Source: Hydractinia symbiolongicarpus (taxonomy: Eukaryota; Cnidaria; Hydrozoa; Anthoathecata; Hydractiniidae). Taken from it: 64,000 nucleotides of DNA. The position numbers and the translations under genes are program-made. Position 1 is the stretch's first letter, and the number at the start of each line of letters is the position of its first letter. The notes under the pieces are model-generated. The model was not told the DNA's origin, searched no databases, and was given only the letters and a program-made list of their open reading frames with translations. This document shows, piece by piece, positions 1 to 13,002 of the stretch. The DNA lies in contig NC_079881.1 in NCBI RefSeq assembly GCF_029227915.1, positions 13,307,501 to 13,371,500 on the forward strand. Direction: 5' to 3'.

Positions 1-524
1 AGCCATGTTCTCAGAACGCTGCTAAGTACGTGTACAGGCATTCCAAGGCTGTAATATGGCCATTTACGACTTTATAAAGAGTCTTCACGTAAAGCACGTG
101 TTTCCACAAGCACAGACAAGTTGCTATCGGTATATTCCTTTTAATCTCAATGGACTGCGACGTATTAAGTCGCTTTCCTGAGCGCCAGGTTCTAAAAACG
201 CTGCTAACTGTGTGCACAGGCTTTTAAAGCGTGTAATATGGCCTATTATGGACTAATACGGAGACTACACGTGAACCACTTGGTTCCACGAGCCCAGATA
301 AGTGGCCATCGCTCTATTCCTTTCAATTTTAAAGAACTTCGAAGCATTAAGTCGTCTTCCTGACTGCCAGGTTCTCAGAACGCTGCTAACTACGTGTACA
401 GGCCTTCCAAGGCTGTAATATAGCCATTTACGGCCTAATACGGAGACTACACGTAATTTCACGTGGCCAGACAAGTTGGTATCGGTATTTTCCTTTTAAT
501 CTCAATGGACTGCGACGTTATAAG
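1..524 (+). repeat. Family A satellite block (left edge, partial)
   Basis: The window opens inside a monomer that starts agccatgttctcag. The same text recurs at 25362, where it is preceded by normal repeat, so the window edge cuts the array. The block holds about three family A monomers, identified by ttccaaggctgtaatatgg, gccatttacg and gttgctatcgg. It changes to family B around 500-525, where tcttgagcgcc followed by a tttaaagcctg-type monomer begins. Confidence 0.85.
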
Positions 525-1105
525 TCGTTTTCTTGAGCGCCAGGCTCTATGAACGCTGCTAACGACGTGCACAGTCCTTTAAAGCCTGTAATATGGCTTT
601 TTACGGTCTAGTATGGAGTCTACACGTAAATCACGTGATTCCACTAACTCTGACAAGTTCCATTCGGCTGTTCCTTTTAATCTCAATGGTCTACGATGTA
701 TTAAGTCGTTTTCTTAAGCGCCAGGCTCTGAGAACGTTCCTAACTACGTGCACATGTCTTTAAAGCCTGTAATATGGCCTTTTCAGCTAAAATAGAGTCT
801 ACACGTAAATCACGTGATTCTACGAACTCCGACAAGTTCCATTCGGCTGTTCCTTTTAATCTCAATGGTCTACGATGTATTAAGTCGTTTTCTTGAACGC
901 CAGGCTCTATGAACGCTGGTAACTACGTACACAGTCCTTTGAAACGCATAATAAGTCCTTTTACGGCCTAATAAAGAGACTGCAGGTAAGTCACGTGATT
1001 CCACGAGCCCAGAGAAGTTGCCATCGGTCTATTCTTTTCAATCTCAATGGACTACGATACACTAAGTCGTTTTCCTGTGCGCCAGGCTCTATGAACGCTG
1101 CTAAC
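525..1105 (+). repeat. Family B satellite block 1
   Basis: About three family B monomers, recognised by tttaaagcctgtaatatgg, gttccattcggctgttcc and ggtctacgatgtattaag in place of the family A forms. The block returns to family A near 1105, where a tacttgtacaggcatttc monomer begins. The whole block recurs at 25886-26466. The boundaries are good to a few tens of bases because both families share sequence at the switch points. Confidence 0.8.
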
Positions 1106-2479
1106 TACTTGTACAGGCATTTCAAGGCTGTAATATGGCCATTTACGCCATAATACGAAGTCTACACGTAAAGCACGTGATTCCAAAAGCACAGACAAGT
1201 TGCTATCGGTATATTCCTTTTAATCTCAATGAACTGCGACGTAATAAGTCGTTTTCCTGAGCGCCAGGCTCTAAAAACGCTGTTAACTGTGTGCACAGGC
1301 CTTTAAAGCGTGTAATATGGCCATTTACGGACTAATAAGGAGACTACACGTGAACCACTTGGTTCCACAAGCACAGACAAGTTGCTATCGGTATATTCCT
1401 TTTAATCTTAATGGACTGCGACGTATTAAGTCGCTTTCCTGAGCGCCAAGCTCTAAAAGCGCTGCTAACTGTGTGCACAGGCCTTTAAAGCGTGTAATAT
1501 GGCCATTTACGGACTAATAAGAAGACTACACGTGAACCACTTGGTTCCACGAGCCCAGATAAGTGGCCATCGCTCTATTCCTTTCAATTTCAATGGACTT
1601 CGATGCATTAAATCGTTTTCCTGACAGCCTGGTTCTCAGAACGCTGCTAATTACGTGTACAGGCATTGCAAGGCTGTAATATGGCCATTTACGGCGTAAT
1701 ACGGAATCTACACGTAAATCACGTAATTTCACATGGCCAGACAAGTTGGTATCGGTATATTCCTTTTAATCTCAATGGACTTCGAAGCATTAAGTCGTTT
1801 TCCTGACCGCCAGGTTCTCGGAACGCTGCTAACTACGTGTAGGCATTCCAAGGCTGTAATATGGCCATTTACGACCTTATAAAGAGTCTACACGTAAAGC
1901 ACGTGATTCCACAAGCACAGACAAGTTGCTATCGGTATATTCCTTTTAGTATATTCCTCTGAAAACGCTGTTAACTGTGTGCACAGGCCTTTAAAGCGTG
2001 TAATATGGCCATTTACGGACTAATAAAGAGACTACACGTGAATCACGTGGTTCCAGGAGACCAGACAAGTGGCAATCGCTCTATTCCTTTCAATTTCAAT
2101 GGACTTCAAAGCATTAAGTCAATGTCCTGACCGCCAGTTTCTCAGAGCGCTGCTAACTACGTGTACAGGCATTTCAAGGCTGTAATATGGCCATTTACGA
2201 CCTTATAAAGAGTCTACACGTGAACCACTTGGTTCCACGAGCCCAGATAAGTGGCCATCGCTCTATTCCTTTCAATTTCAATAGACTTCGATGCATTAAA
2301 TCGTTTTCCTGACCGCCTGGTTGTCAGAACGCTGCTAACTACGTGTACAGGCATTGCAAGGCCGTAATATAGCCATTTACGGCCTAATACGGAGACTACA
2401 CGTAATTTCACGTGGCCAGACAAGTTGGTATCGGTATTTTCCTTTTAATCTCAATGGACTGCGACGTATTAAGTCGTTT
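1106..2479 (+). repeat. Family A satellite block
   Basis: About 7.5 family A monomers. The stretch 1135-1949 closely matches 21965-22779 (offset 20,830) as well as 26496-27310 (offset 25,361). Two small markers sit here: a 2-base loss giving acgtgtaggc at 1835-1844, and a monomer-shortening deletion near 1950. Confidence 0.85.
1935..1972 (+). repeat. Deletion scar in a monomer (about 38 bp lost)
   Basis: Here tatattccttttag runs straight into tatattcctctg and then gaaaacgctg. The short word tatattcct therefore stands twice, and the usual segment from the ggactgcgacg side is missing. Two successive ggact landmarks lie at 1777 and 2101, 324 apart instead of 364; 2 of the 40 missing bases are the acgtgtaggc loss at 1835-1844. 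The match at 22765 lacks this scar and reads normally through ttttaatcttaatgg, so the scar is derived. It is shared by the copy near 27300. Confidence 0.8.
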
Positions 2480-5375
2480 TCTTGAGCGCCAGGCTCTATG
2501 AACGCTGCTAACGACGTGCACAGTCCTTTAAAGCCTGTAATATGGCTTTTTACGGCCAAATATGGAGTCTACACGTAAATCACGTGATTTTCACTAACTC
2601 TGACAAGTTCCATTCGGCTGTTCCTTTTAATCTCAATGGTCTACGATGTATTAAGTCGTTTTCTTAAGCGCCAGGCTCTGAGAACGTTCCTAACTACGTG
2701 CACATGTCTTTAAAGCCTGTAATATGGCTTTTTACGGCCTAATATGGAGTCTACACGTAAATCACGTGATTGCACTAACTCTGACAAGTTCCATTCGGCT
2801 GTTCCTTTTAATCTCATTGGTCTACGATACACTAAGTCGTTTTCCTGTGCGCCAGGCTCTATGAACGCTGCTAGCTACGTGCACAGTCCTTTAAAGCCTG
2901 TAATATGGCTTTTTACGGCCTAATATGGAGTCTACACGTAAATCACGTGATTCCACTAACTCTGACAAGTTCCATTCGGCTGTTCCTTTTAATCTCAATG
3001 GTCTACGATGTATTAAGTCGCTTTCTTGAGCGCCAGACTCTGAAAACGCTCCTAATTACGTGGACAGACCTTTAAACGGTGTAATACGGCCTCTTATTGC
3101 CTAATAAGGTGACTACACTTAAGTCAGGGAGTTCCACGAGCACAGACCGGGGGTCATCGGCCTATTCATTTCAATTTCAATGAACTACGATGTATTAATT
3201 CGTTTTCTTGAGCGTCAGGCTGCAAGAACGCGGATGGCCTTTTACGGCCTGATATGGAGTCTAAATGCTAATAAAGTGATTCCACGAGTACAGACAAGTT
3301 CCCATTGGTCTGTTCCTTTCAATCTCAATGGACTACAATATACTAAGTCGTTCTCCTGTGCGCCAGGCTCTATGAACGTTCCTAACTACGTGAACAGGTC
3401 TTTAAAGCCTGTAACATGGCCTTTTACGGCCTAACATGGAGTCTAAACGTAAATAAAGTGATTCCACGAGCACAGACAAGTTCCCATTGGTCTGTTCCTT
3501 ATAATCTCAATGGACTACGATGTGTTAAGTCGTGTTCCTGAATGCCAGACTCTAAGAACGCTGCTAACTACGTGCACAGTCCTTTCAAACGCATAATAGG
3601 TCCTTTTACGGCCTAATAAAGAGACTGCATGTAAGTCACGTGATTCCACGAGCCCAGAGAAGTTGCCATCGGTCTATTCCTTTCAATATCAATGGAGTGC
3701 GATGTCTTAAGTCGTTTTCTTGAACGCCAGGCTCTATGAACGCTGCTAACTACGTACACAGTCCTTTGAAACGCATAATAGGTCTTTTAACAGCCTAATT
3801 TGGAGACTACACGTGAACCACGTGTTTCCACAAGGACAGAGAAGTTGCCATCTGTCTATTCCTTTCAATCTCAATGGATTACGATGTCTTAAGTCGTTTT
3901 CTTGAGCGCCAGGATCTGAGAACGCTGCTAACTACGTGCACAGGCCTTTAAAGCCTGTAATATGGCCTTTTTCGGCCTAATATGGAGTCTAAACGTGAAT
4001 AAAGTGATTCCACGAGCACAGACAAGATCCCATTGGTCTGTTCCTTTCAATCTCAATGGACTACGATGTCTTAAGTCGTTTTCTTGAACGCCAGGCTCTA
4101 TGAACGCTGCTGACTGCGTGTACAGGCCTTTAAAGCCTGTAATATGGCTTTTTACGGCCTAATATGGAGTCTACACGTAAATCACGTGATTTCACTAACT
4201 CTGACAAGATCCATTCGGCTGCTCCTTTTAATCTCAATGGTCTACGATGTATTAAGTCGTTTTCTTGAGCGCCAGGCTCTGAGAACGTTCCTAACTACGT
4301 GCACATGTCTTTAAAGCCTGTAATATGGCCTTTACGGCCTAATTTGGAGTCTACACGTAAATCACGTGATTCCAAGAGCCCAGACAAGTGGGGATCAGTC
4401 TGTTCTTTTTAATCTCAACGGACTACGATATAATAAGCCGTTTTCTTGAGTGCCAGGCTTTGAGAACGTTCCTAATTACGTGGACAGACCTTTAAACCGT
4501 GTAATACGGCCTCTTATGGCCTAATAAGGAGACTACACTTAAGTCAGGGATTTCCACGAGCACAGACAGGAGGTCATCGGCCTATTCCTTTCAATTTCAT
4601 TGAACAACGATGGATTAATTCGTTTTCTTAAACGTCAGGCTGCAAGAACGCTGCTAACTTCTTCCACAGGCCTTTAAAGCCTGTAATATGGCCTTTTACG
4701 GCCTAACATGGAGTCTTAACGTAAATAAAGTGATTCCACGAGGACAGACAAGTTCCCATTGGTCTGTTCCTTTTAATCTCAATGGACTACGATATACTAA
4801 GTCGTTTTCCTGTGGGCCAGGCTCTACGAACGCTGCTAACTACGTGCACAGTCCTTTAAAGCTTGTAATATGGCCTTGTACGGCATAATATGGAGTCTAA
4901 ACGTAAATGAAGTGATTCCACGAGCACAGACAAGTTCCCATTGGTCTGTTGCTTTCAATCTCAACGGACTACGATGTAATAACTTGTTTTCCTGAACGTC
5001 AGACTCTAAGAACGCTGCTAACTACGTGCACAGGCCTTTAAAGCCTGTAATATGGCCTTTAAGGCCTAATATGAAGTGTAAACGTGAATAAAGTGATTCC
5101 ACGAGCACAGACAAGTTCCAATTTGTCTGTTCCTTTCAATGTCAATGGACTACGATGTCTTAAGTCGTTTTCTCTAAAGCCAGTGTCTAAAAAGATTACC
5201 AACTACGTGTACAGGCCTTTAAAGTGTGTAATATGGACATTTACGGTTCAATGAGGAGTCTACACGTAAATCACGTGTTTCCACGAGCCCGCACAAGTTG
5301 CCATCAGTCTATTCCTGTCAATCTCAATGGACTACGATGTATTAAGTGGTCTTCTTGACCGCCAGGCTCTAAAAA
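2480..5375 (+). repeat. Family B satellite block 2
   Basis: About 16 family B monomers of 180-182 bp. For example, ctacgat lies at 4061, 4242 and 4423, 181 apart each time. It includes one 148-bp short monomer (3184-3331) and sub-variants with aataaagtgattcc in place of aaatcacgtgattcc. The block ends at a truncated junction near 5380 where family A resumes. The same block recurs at 27841-30736. Confidence 0.85.
3184..3331 (+). repeat. 148-bp short family B monomer (34-bp deletion)
   Basis: Successive actac landmarks are 148 bases apart at 3184 and 3332. The sequence passes from gcaagaacgc through gg directly to atggccttttacgg, skipping the tgctaac...cctgtaat segment present in normal monomers. 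The same deletion is seen near 13732, 14756, 15812, 16867, 17922, 20281 and 28545. Confidence 0.88.
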
Positions 5376-5400
5376 TGCTTGGCCATTTACGGCCTTATAA
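5366..5400 (+). repeat. Truncated monomer at a family B to A junction
   Basis: After gccaggctctaaaaatgct the sequence goes straight to tggccatttacgg, omitting about 36 bases that normally carry gctaactgtgtgcacagg and the following ctttaaag segment. The upstream side is family B-like (gactacgatgtattaag) and the downstream side is family A (ggccttataaagag). The deleted interval is almost the same one missing from the 148-bp monomers. The scar is repeated near 30727-30761. Confidence 0.8.
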
Positions 5401-5783
5401 AGAGTCTACACGTAAAGCACGTGATTCCACAAGCACAGACAAGTTGCTAACAGTTTCCTTTTAATCTCTATGGACTGCAACGTATTAAGTCGCTTTCCTG
5501 AGCGGCAGGTTCTAAAAACGCGGCTAACTGTCTGTACAGGCCTTTAAAGCATGTAATATGGCTATTTACGGACTAATAAGGAGACTACAGGTGAATCACT
5601 TAGTTCCACGAGCCCATACAAGTGGCCATCGCTCTATTTCTTTCAATTTCAATGGACGTCCATGCATTAAGTCGTTTTCCTGACCGCCTGGTTCTCAGAA
5701 CGCTGGTAACTACGTGTACGAGCATTCCAAGGCTGTAATATGGCCATTTACGGCGTAATATGGAGTCTACACGTATATCACGT

Positions 5784-5796
5784 AATTATATTCCTG
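5784..5796 (+). repeat. Deletion junction giving a short (about 115 bp) monomer
   Basis: The usual run cacgtaatttcacgtggcc is broken after cacgtaatt and continues as atattcctgaccgcc, removing about 67 bases. The gga landmarks at 5653 and 5950 are 297 apart instead of 364. The flanking monomers at about 5680-5770 and 5796-5880 are nearly identical to each other. The scar recurs near 31147. Confidence 0.75.
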
Positions 5797-8415
5797 ACCG
5801 CCTGGTTCTCAGAACGCTGGTAACTACGTGTACGAGCATTCCAAGGCTGTAATATGGCCATTTACGGGGTAATATGGAGTCTACACGTAATTCACGTAGT
5901 TCCAGGAGCCCAGACAAGTAGCCATCGCTCTATTCCTTTTAATCTCAATGGACTTCGAAGCATTAAGTCGTTTTCCTGACTGCCTGGTTCTCAGAACGCT
6001 GCTAACTACGTGTACAGGCATTGCAAGGCTGTAATATGGCCATTTACGGCATAATACGGAGTCAACACGTAAATCATGTAATTTCACGGGGCCAGACAAG
6101 TTGCTATCGGTATCTTCGTTTTAATCTCAATGGACTGCGACGTATTAAGTCGCTTTCCTGAGCACCAGGCTCTAAAAACGATGCTAACTGTGTGCACAGG
6201 CGTTTAAAGCATGTAGTATGGCCATTTACGGACTAATAAGGAGACTACACGTAAACCACTTAGTTCCACGAGCCCAGATAAGTAGCTATCGCTCAATTCC
6301 TTTCAATTTCAATGGACTTCGATGCATTAAGTCGTTTTCCTGACCGCCTGGTTCTCAGAACGCTGCTAACTACGTGTACAGGCATTACAAGGCTGTAATA
6401 TGGCCATTTACGCCGTAATACGGAGTCTACACGTAGTTCACGTGGTTCCAGGGGCCCAGACAAGTTGTCATCGCTCTATTCCTTTCAATCTCAATGGGCT
6501 TCGAAGCATTAAGTCGTTTTCTTGATCACCAGGTTCTCAGAACGCTGCTAACTACGTGTACAGGCCTTCCAAGGCTGTAATATAGCCATTTACGGCCTAA
6601 TACGGAGTCTAGACGTAAATCACGTAATTTCACGTGGCTGACAAGTTGGTATCGGCATATTCCTTTCAATCTCAATGGACTTCGAAGCATTAAGTCGTTT
6701 TCCTGACCGCCAGGTTCTCAGAACGCTGCTAACTACGTGTACACGCATTCCAAGGCTGTAATATGGCCATTTACGACCTCATAAAGAGTCTACACGTAAA
6801 GCACGTGATTCCACAAGCACAGGCAAGTTGCTATCGGAATATTCCTTTTAATCTTAATGGAATTCGAAGCATTAAGTCGTTTTCCTGACCGCCTGGTTCT
6901 CAGAACGCTGCTAACTACGTGTACAGGCATTGCAAGGCTGTAATATTGCCATTTACGGCCTTATAAAGAGTCTACACGTAAAGCACGTGATTCCACAAGC
7001 ACAGACAAGTTGCTATCGGTATATTCGTTTTAATCTCAATGGACTGCGACGTATTAAGTCGTTTTCCTGAACGCCAGGCTCTAAAAACGCTGCTAACTGT
7101 GTGCACAGGACTTTAGAGCGTGCAATATTGCCATTCACGGACTATTAAGGAGATTACACGTGAACCACTTGGTTCCACGAGCCCAGACAAGTGGCCATCG
7201 CTCTATTCCTTACAATTTCAATGGATTTCGAAGCATTAAGTCGTTTTCCTGACCGCCAGGTTCCCAGAACGCTGCTAACTACGTGTACAGGCATTCAAAG
7301 GCTGTAATATGGCCATTTACGGCGTAATGTGGAGTCTACACGTAATTCACGTGGTTCCAGGAGCCCAGACAAGTAGCCATCGCTCTATTCCTTTTAATCT
7401 CAATGGATTTCGAAGCATTAAGTCATTTTCCTGACCGCCAGGCTCTATAAACGCTGCTAACTACGTGTACAGGCCTTCCAAGGCTGTAATATGGCCATTT
7501 ACGGCGTAATACGGAGTCTACACGTGAACCACTTGGTTTCACGAGCCCAGATTAGTAGCCATCGCTCTATTCCTTTCAATTTCAATGGACTTCGATACAT
7601 TAAGTCGTTTTCCTGACTGCCTGGTTCTCAGAACGCTGGTAACTACGTGTACGAGCATTCCAAGGCTGTAATATGGCCATTTACGGCGTAATATGGAGTC
7701 TACACGTAATTCACGTAGTTCCAGGAGCCCAGACAAGTAGCCATCGCTCTATTCCTTTTAATCTCAATGGATTTCGAAGCATTAAGTCGTTTTCCTGACT
7801 GCCTGGTTCTCAGAACGCTGCTAACTACGTGTACAGGCATTGCAAGGCTGTAATATGGCCATTTACGGCATAATACGGAGTCAACACGTAAATCATGTAA
7901 TTTCACGGGGCCAGACAAGTTGCTATCGGTATATTCGTTTTAATCTCAATGGACTGCGACGTATTAAGTCGCTTTCCTGAGCGCCAGGCTCTAAAAACGC
8001 TGCTAACTGTGTGCACAGGCGTTTAAAGCATGTAATATGGCCATTTACGGACTAATAAGGAGACTACACGTAAACCACTTGGTTTCACGAGTCCAGATAA
8101 GTAGCTATCGCTCAATTCCTTTCAATTTCAATGGACTTCGATGCATTAAGTCGTTTTCCTGACCGCCTGGTTCTCAGAACGCTGCTAACTGCGTGTACAG
8201 GCATTACAAGGCTGTAATATGGCCATTTACGCCGTAATACGGAGTCTACACGTAGTTCACGTGGTTCCAGGGGCCCAGACAAGTTGTCATCGCTCTATTC
8301 CTTTCAATCTCAATGGGCTTCGAAGCATTAAGTCGTTTTCTTGATCACCAGGTTCTCAGAACGCTGCTAACTACGTGTACAGGCCTTCCAAGGCTGTGAT
8401 ATAGCCATTTACGGC
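5796..8415. repeat. 1,819-bp offset duplication (5796-6596 and 7615-8415)
   Basis: The two segments run in parallel with the same rare variants, including tggagtctacacgtaattcacgtag followed by the gtcaacacgtaaatcatg form (6061 and 7880) and the ggggcccagacaagttgtc form. They diverge at 6596/8415, where one reads ggcctaatacgg and the other ggccttataaagag. The offset is ten monomers less one base. Confidence 0.75.
8143..8324 (+). repeat. Representative full-length family A monomer (182 bp)
   Basis: Given as a reference copy, with the phase starting at gcattaag. It holds the short palindromes that recur through the array: GTTCTcAGAAC at 8170-8180, ATGGCCAT at 8219-8226, CACGTG at 8258-8263 and TTCGAA at 8319-8324. 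A close consensus of this monomer has 49 C, 37 G and 11 CpG in 182 bases, giving an observed/expected CpG of about 1.1. The length, 182, is not a multiple of three, so any reading frame shifts from one monomer to the next. A 182-bp repeat is about the length of one nucleosome plus linker, as in many centromeric satellites, but positioning cannot be shown from sequence alone. Confidence 0.9.
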
Positions 8416-11400
8416 CTTATAAAGAGTCTACACGTAAAGCACGTGATTCCACAAGCACAGACATGTTGCTATCGGTATATTCCTTTTAATCTCAATGGAC
8501 TGCGACGTATTAAGTCGTTTTCCTGAGCGCCAGGCTCTAAAAACGCTGCTAACTATGTGCACAGGCCTTTAAAACGTGTAATATGGCCATTTATGGACTA
8601 ATAAGGAGACTACAGGTGAACCACTTGGTTCCACGAGCCCAGATAAGTGGCCATCGCTCTATTCCTTCCAATCTCAATGGAATTCGAAGCATTAAGTCGA
8701 TTTCCTGACTGCCAGGTTCTCAGAACGCTGCTAACTACGTGTACAGGCATTCCAATGCTGTAATATGGCCATTTACAGCGTAATACGGAGTCTACACGTA
8801 ATTCACGTGGTTCCAGGTGCCCAGACAAGTTGCCATCGCTCTATTGATTTCAATCTCAATGGGCTTCGAAGCAGTAAGTCGTTTTCTTGATCGCCAGGTT
8901 CTTAGAACGCTGCTAACTACGTGTAAAGGGCTTCCAAGGCTGTAATATAGCCATTTACGACCTTATAAAGAGTCTACACGTAAAGCACGTGATTCCACAA
9001 GCACAGACAAGTTGCTATCGGAATATTCCTTTTAATCTTAATGGAATTCGAAGCATTAAGTCGTTTTCCTGACCGCCAGGTTCTTAGAACGCTGCTAACT
9101 ACGTGTACAGGCCTTCCAAGGCTGTATTATTGCCGTTTACGGCCTAATACGGAGTCTACACGTAATTCACGTGGTTCCAGGTGCCCAGACAAGTTGCCAT
9201 CGCTCTATTCCTTTCAATCTCAATGGGCTTCGAAGCATTAAGTCGTTTTCTTGACCGCCAGGTTCTCAGAACGCTGCTAACTACGTGTACAGGCCTTCCA
9301 AGGCTGTAATATTGCCATTTACGGCCTTATAAAGAGTCTACACGTAAAGCACGTGATTCCACAAGCACAGACAAGTTGCTATCGGTATATTCGTTTTAAT
9401 CTCAATGGACTGCGACATATTAAGTCGTTTTCCTGAGCGCCAGGCTCTACAACTGCTGCTAACTGTGTGCACAGGCCTTTAAAATGTGTAATATGGCCAT
9501 TTACGGACTAATAAGGAGACTACAGGTGAACCACTTGGTTCCACGAGCCCATACAAGTAGCCATCGCTCTATTTCTTTCAATTTTTAATGGACGTCCATG
9601 CATTAAGTCGTTTTCCTGACCGCCAGGTTCTTACAACGCTGCTAACTTTGTGTGCAGGCCTTCCAAGGTTGTAATATGACCATTTACGGCGTAATACGGA
9701 GTCTACACGTAAATCACGTAATTTCATGTGGCCAGACAAGTTGGTATCAGTATATTCCTTTTAATCTCAATGGACTTCGAAGCATTAAGTCGTTTTCCTG
9801 ACCGCCAGTTTCTCAGAACGCTGCTAACTTCGTGTACAGGCCTTCCAAGGCTGTAATATGGCCATTTACGACCTTATAAAGAGTCTACACGTAAAGCACG
9901 TGATTCCACAAGCATAGACAAATTGCTATCGGCATATTCTTTTTAATCTCAATGGACTGTGACGTATTAAGTCGCTTTCCTGAGAGTTAGGCTCTAAAAA
10001 CGCTGCTAACTGTGTGCACAGGCCTTTAAAGCGTGTTTTATGGCCATTTACGGACAAATAAGGAGACTACACGTGAACCACTTTGTTCCACGAGCCCAGA
10101 TAAGTGGCCATCGCTCTATTCCTTCGAATCTCAATGGAATTCGAAGCATTAAGTCGTTTTCCTGACCGCCAGGTTCTCAGAACGCTGCTAACTACGTGTA
10201 CAGGCATTCCAAGGCTGTAATATTGCCATTTACGACCTTATAAAGAGTCTATACGTAAAGCACGTGATTCCACAAGCACAGACAAGTTGCTATCGGTATA
10301 TTCCTTTTAATCTCAGTGGACTGCGATGTATTAAGTCGTTTTCCTGACAGCCATGTTCTCAGAACGCTGCTAAGTACGTGTACAGGCATTCCAGGGCTGT
10401 AATATGGCCATTTACGACTTTATAAAGAGTCCTCACGTAAAGCACGTGTTTCCACAAGCACAGACAAGTTGCTATCGGTATATTCCTTTTAATCTCAATG
10501 AACTGCGACGTATTAAGTCGTTTTCCTGAGCGCCAGGCTCTAAAAACACAGCTAACTGTGTGCACAGGCCGTTAAAACGTGTATTATTGCAATTCACGGA
10601 CTAATACGGAGTCTAGACGTAAATCACGTAATTTCACGTGGCTGACAAGTGGCCATCGCTCTATTCCTTTCAATCTCCATGGAATTCGATGCATTAAGTC
10701 GTTTTCCTGACTGCCTGGTTCTCAGAACTCTGCTAACTACGTGTACAGGCATTGCAAGGCTGTAATATGGCCATTTACGGCATAATACGGAGTCAACACG
10801 TAAATCATGTAATTTCACGGGGCCAGACAAGTTGCTATCGGTATATTCGTTTTAATCTCAATGGACTGCGACGTATTAAGTCGCTTTCCTGAGCGCCAGG
10901 CTCTAAAAACGATGCTAACTGTGTGCACAGGCGTTTAAAGCATGTAGTATGGCCATTTACGGACTAATAAGGAGACTACACGTAAACCACTTAGTTCCAC
11001 GAGCCCAGATAAGTAGCTATCGCTCAATTCCTTTCAATTTCAATGGACTTCGATGCATTAAGTCGTTTTCCTGACCGCCTGGTTCTCAGAACGCTGCTAA
11101 CTACGTGTACAGGCATTACAAGGCTGTAATATGGCCATTTACGCCGTAATACGGAGTCTACACGTAGTTCACGTGGTTCCAGGGGCCCAGACAAGTTGTC
11201 ATCGCTCTATTCCTTTCAATCTCAATGGGCTTCGAAGCATTAAGTCGTTTTCTTGATCACCAGGTTCTCAGAACGCTGCTAACTACGTGTACAGGCCTTC
11301 CAAGGCTGTAATATAGCCATTTACGGCCTAATACGGAGTCTAGACGTAAATCACGTAATTTCACGTGGCTGACAAGTTGGTATCGGCATATTCCTTTCAA

Positions 11401-12862
11401 TCTCAATAGACTTCGAAGCATTAAGTCGTTTTCCTGACCGCCAGGTTCTCAGAACGCTGCTAACTACGTGTACACGCATTCCAAGGCTGTAATATGGCCA
11501 TTTACGACCTCATAAAGAGTCTACACGTAAAGCACGTGATTCCACAAGCACAGGCAAGTTGCTATCGGAATATTCCTTTTAATCTTAATGGAATTCGAAG
11601 CATTAAGTCGTTTTCCTGACCGCCTGGTTCTCAGAACGCTGCTAACTACGTGTACAGGCATTGCAAGGCTGTAATATTGCCATTTACGGCCTTATATAGA
11701 GTCTACACGTAAAGCACGTGATTCCACAAGCACAGACAAGTTGCTATCGGTATATTCGTTTTAATCTCAATGGACTGCGACGTATTAAGTCGCTTTCCTG
11801 AGCGCCAGGCTCTAAAAACGCGAAAAACTGTCTGTACAGGCCTTTGAAGCATGTAATATTGCCATTCACGGACTGTTAAGGAGATTACACGTAAACCACT
11901 TGGTTCCAAGAGCCCAAATAAGTGGCCATCGCTCTATTCCTTTCAATTTCAATGGACTTCGATGCATTAAGTCGTTTTCCTGACCGCCTGGTTCTCAGAA
12001 CGCTGCTAACTACGTGTACAGGCCTCCCAAAGCTGTGATATAGCCATTTACGGCCTAATACGGTGTCTACACGTATATCACGTAATTTCACGCAGCCAGA
12101 CAAGTTGGTATCAGTATATTCCTTTTAATCTCAATAGAATTCAAAGCATTAAGTCGTTTTCCTGACCGCCAGGTTCTTAGAACGCTGCTAACTACGTGTA
12201 CAGGCCTTCCAAGGCTGTAATATTGCCATTTACGGCATAATACGGAGACTACACCTAAATCACGTATTTTCACGCGGCCAGACAAGTTGGTATCGGTATA
12301 TTCCTTTAAATCTCAATAGACTTCGAAGCATTAAGTCGTTTTCCTGACCGCCAGGTTTTCGGAACCTGCTAACTACGTGTACATGCCTTCCAAGGCTGTA
12401 ATATGGCCATCTACGACCTTATAAAGAGTCTACACGTAAAGCACGTGATTCCACAAGCACAGACAAGTGGCCATCGCTCTATTCCTTTCAATCTCCATGG
12501 AATTCGATGCATTAAGTCATTTTCCTGACCGCCAGGTTCTCAGAACGCTGCTAACTACGTGTACAGGCATTCTAAGGCTGTAATATAGCCATTTACGGCC
12601 TAATACGGAGTCTTCACGCATATCACGTAATTTAACGCGGCCAGACAAGTTGGTATCGGTATATTCCTTTTAATCTCAATGGAATTCAAAACATTAAGTC
12701 GTTTTCCTGACCGCCAGGTTCTCAGAACGCTGCTAACTACGTGTACAGGCATTCCAAGGCTGTAATATGGCCATTTACAGCGTAATACGGAGTCTACACG
12801 TAATTCACGTGGCTCCAGGTGCCCAGACAAGTCGCCATCGCTCTATTCCTTTCAATTTCAAT

Positions 12863-13002
12863 GGACTTCGAAGCATTAAGTCGTTTTCCTGACCGCCAGG
12901 TTCTCGGAACGCTGCTAATTACGTGTACAGGCATTCCAAGGCTGTAATATGGCCATTTACGGCCAGACAAGTTGCTATCGGTATATTCCTTTTAATCTCA
13001 AT
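12863..13002 (+). repeat. 140-bp monomer with 42-bp deletion
   Basis: The gga landmarks at 12863 and 13003 are 140 bases apart. The sequence reads ggccatttacggcc and passes directly into agacaagttgctatcgg, losing the agtctacacgtaa...cacgtgg segment. The same scar is present at 38224-38363, 42184-42323 and 48753-48892, which makes it a clear marker for the larger duplications. Confidence 0.88.

Noticed and set aside
1526-1744. Repeated minus-strand open frames of about 65-76 codons, for example here and at 5881-6099, 22356-22574 and 57433-57651
   Set aside because: They occur wherever one minus-strand frame of the monomer lacks stops, and they cross from one monomer to the next. Because 182 is not a multiple of three, the frame does not continue. 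Lengths follow monomer phase, copies vary like neutral repeat, and I saw no ribosome-binding, splice or domain signal. They are treated as by-products of the satellite.
8170-8180. GTTCTCAGAAC as a STAT, heat-shock or steroid-receptor site
   Set aside because: It fits a TTCnnnGAA pattern by chance and resembles several motifs loosely. A short palindrome in a satellite is not evidence of regulation.
8170-8210. Resemblance of ttctcagaac...acaggcattc to part of primate alpha satellite
   Set aside because: Only a few short words look alike. Monomer length (182 against about 171) and the rest of the sequence differ, so I do not claim homology.
8319-8334. Possible CENP-B box starting at ttcgaagcattaag
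   Set aside because: The TTCG and the following A fit the core pattern, but the essential CGGG is replaced by aagt. No better match was seen on either strand of the consensus.
9586-9606. Perfect palindrome tggacgtcca beside atgcat as a functional site
   Set aside because: It is a single sub-variant (also near 5651, 34947, 38546 and within copies) created by one or two substitutions in the normal monomer, and spreads only through the larger duplications.
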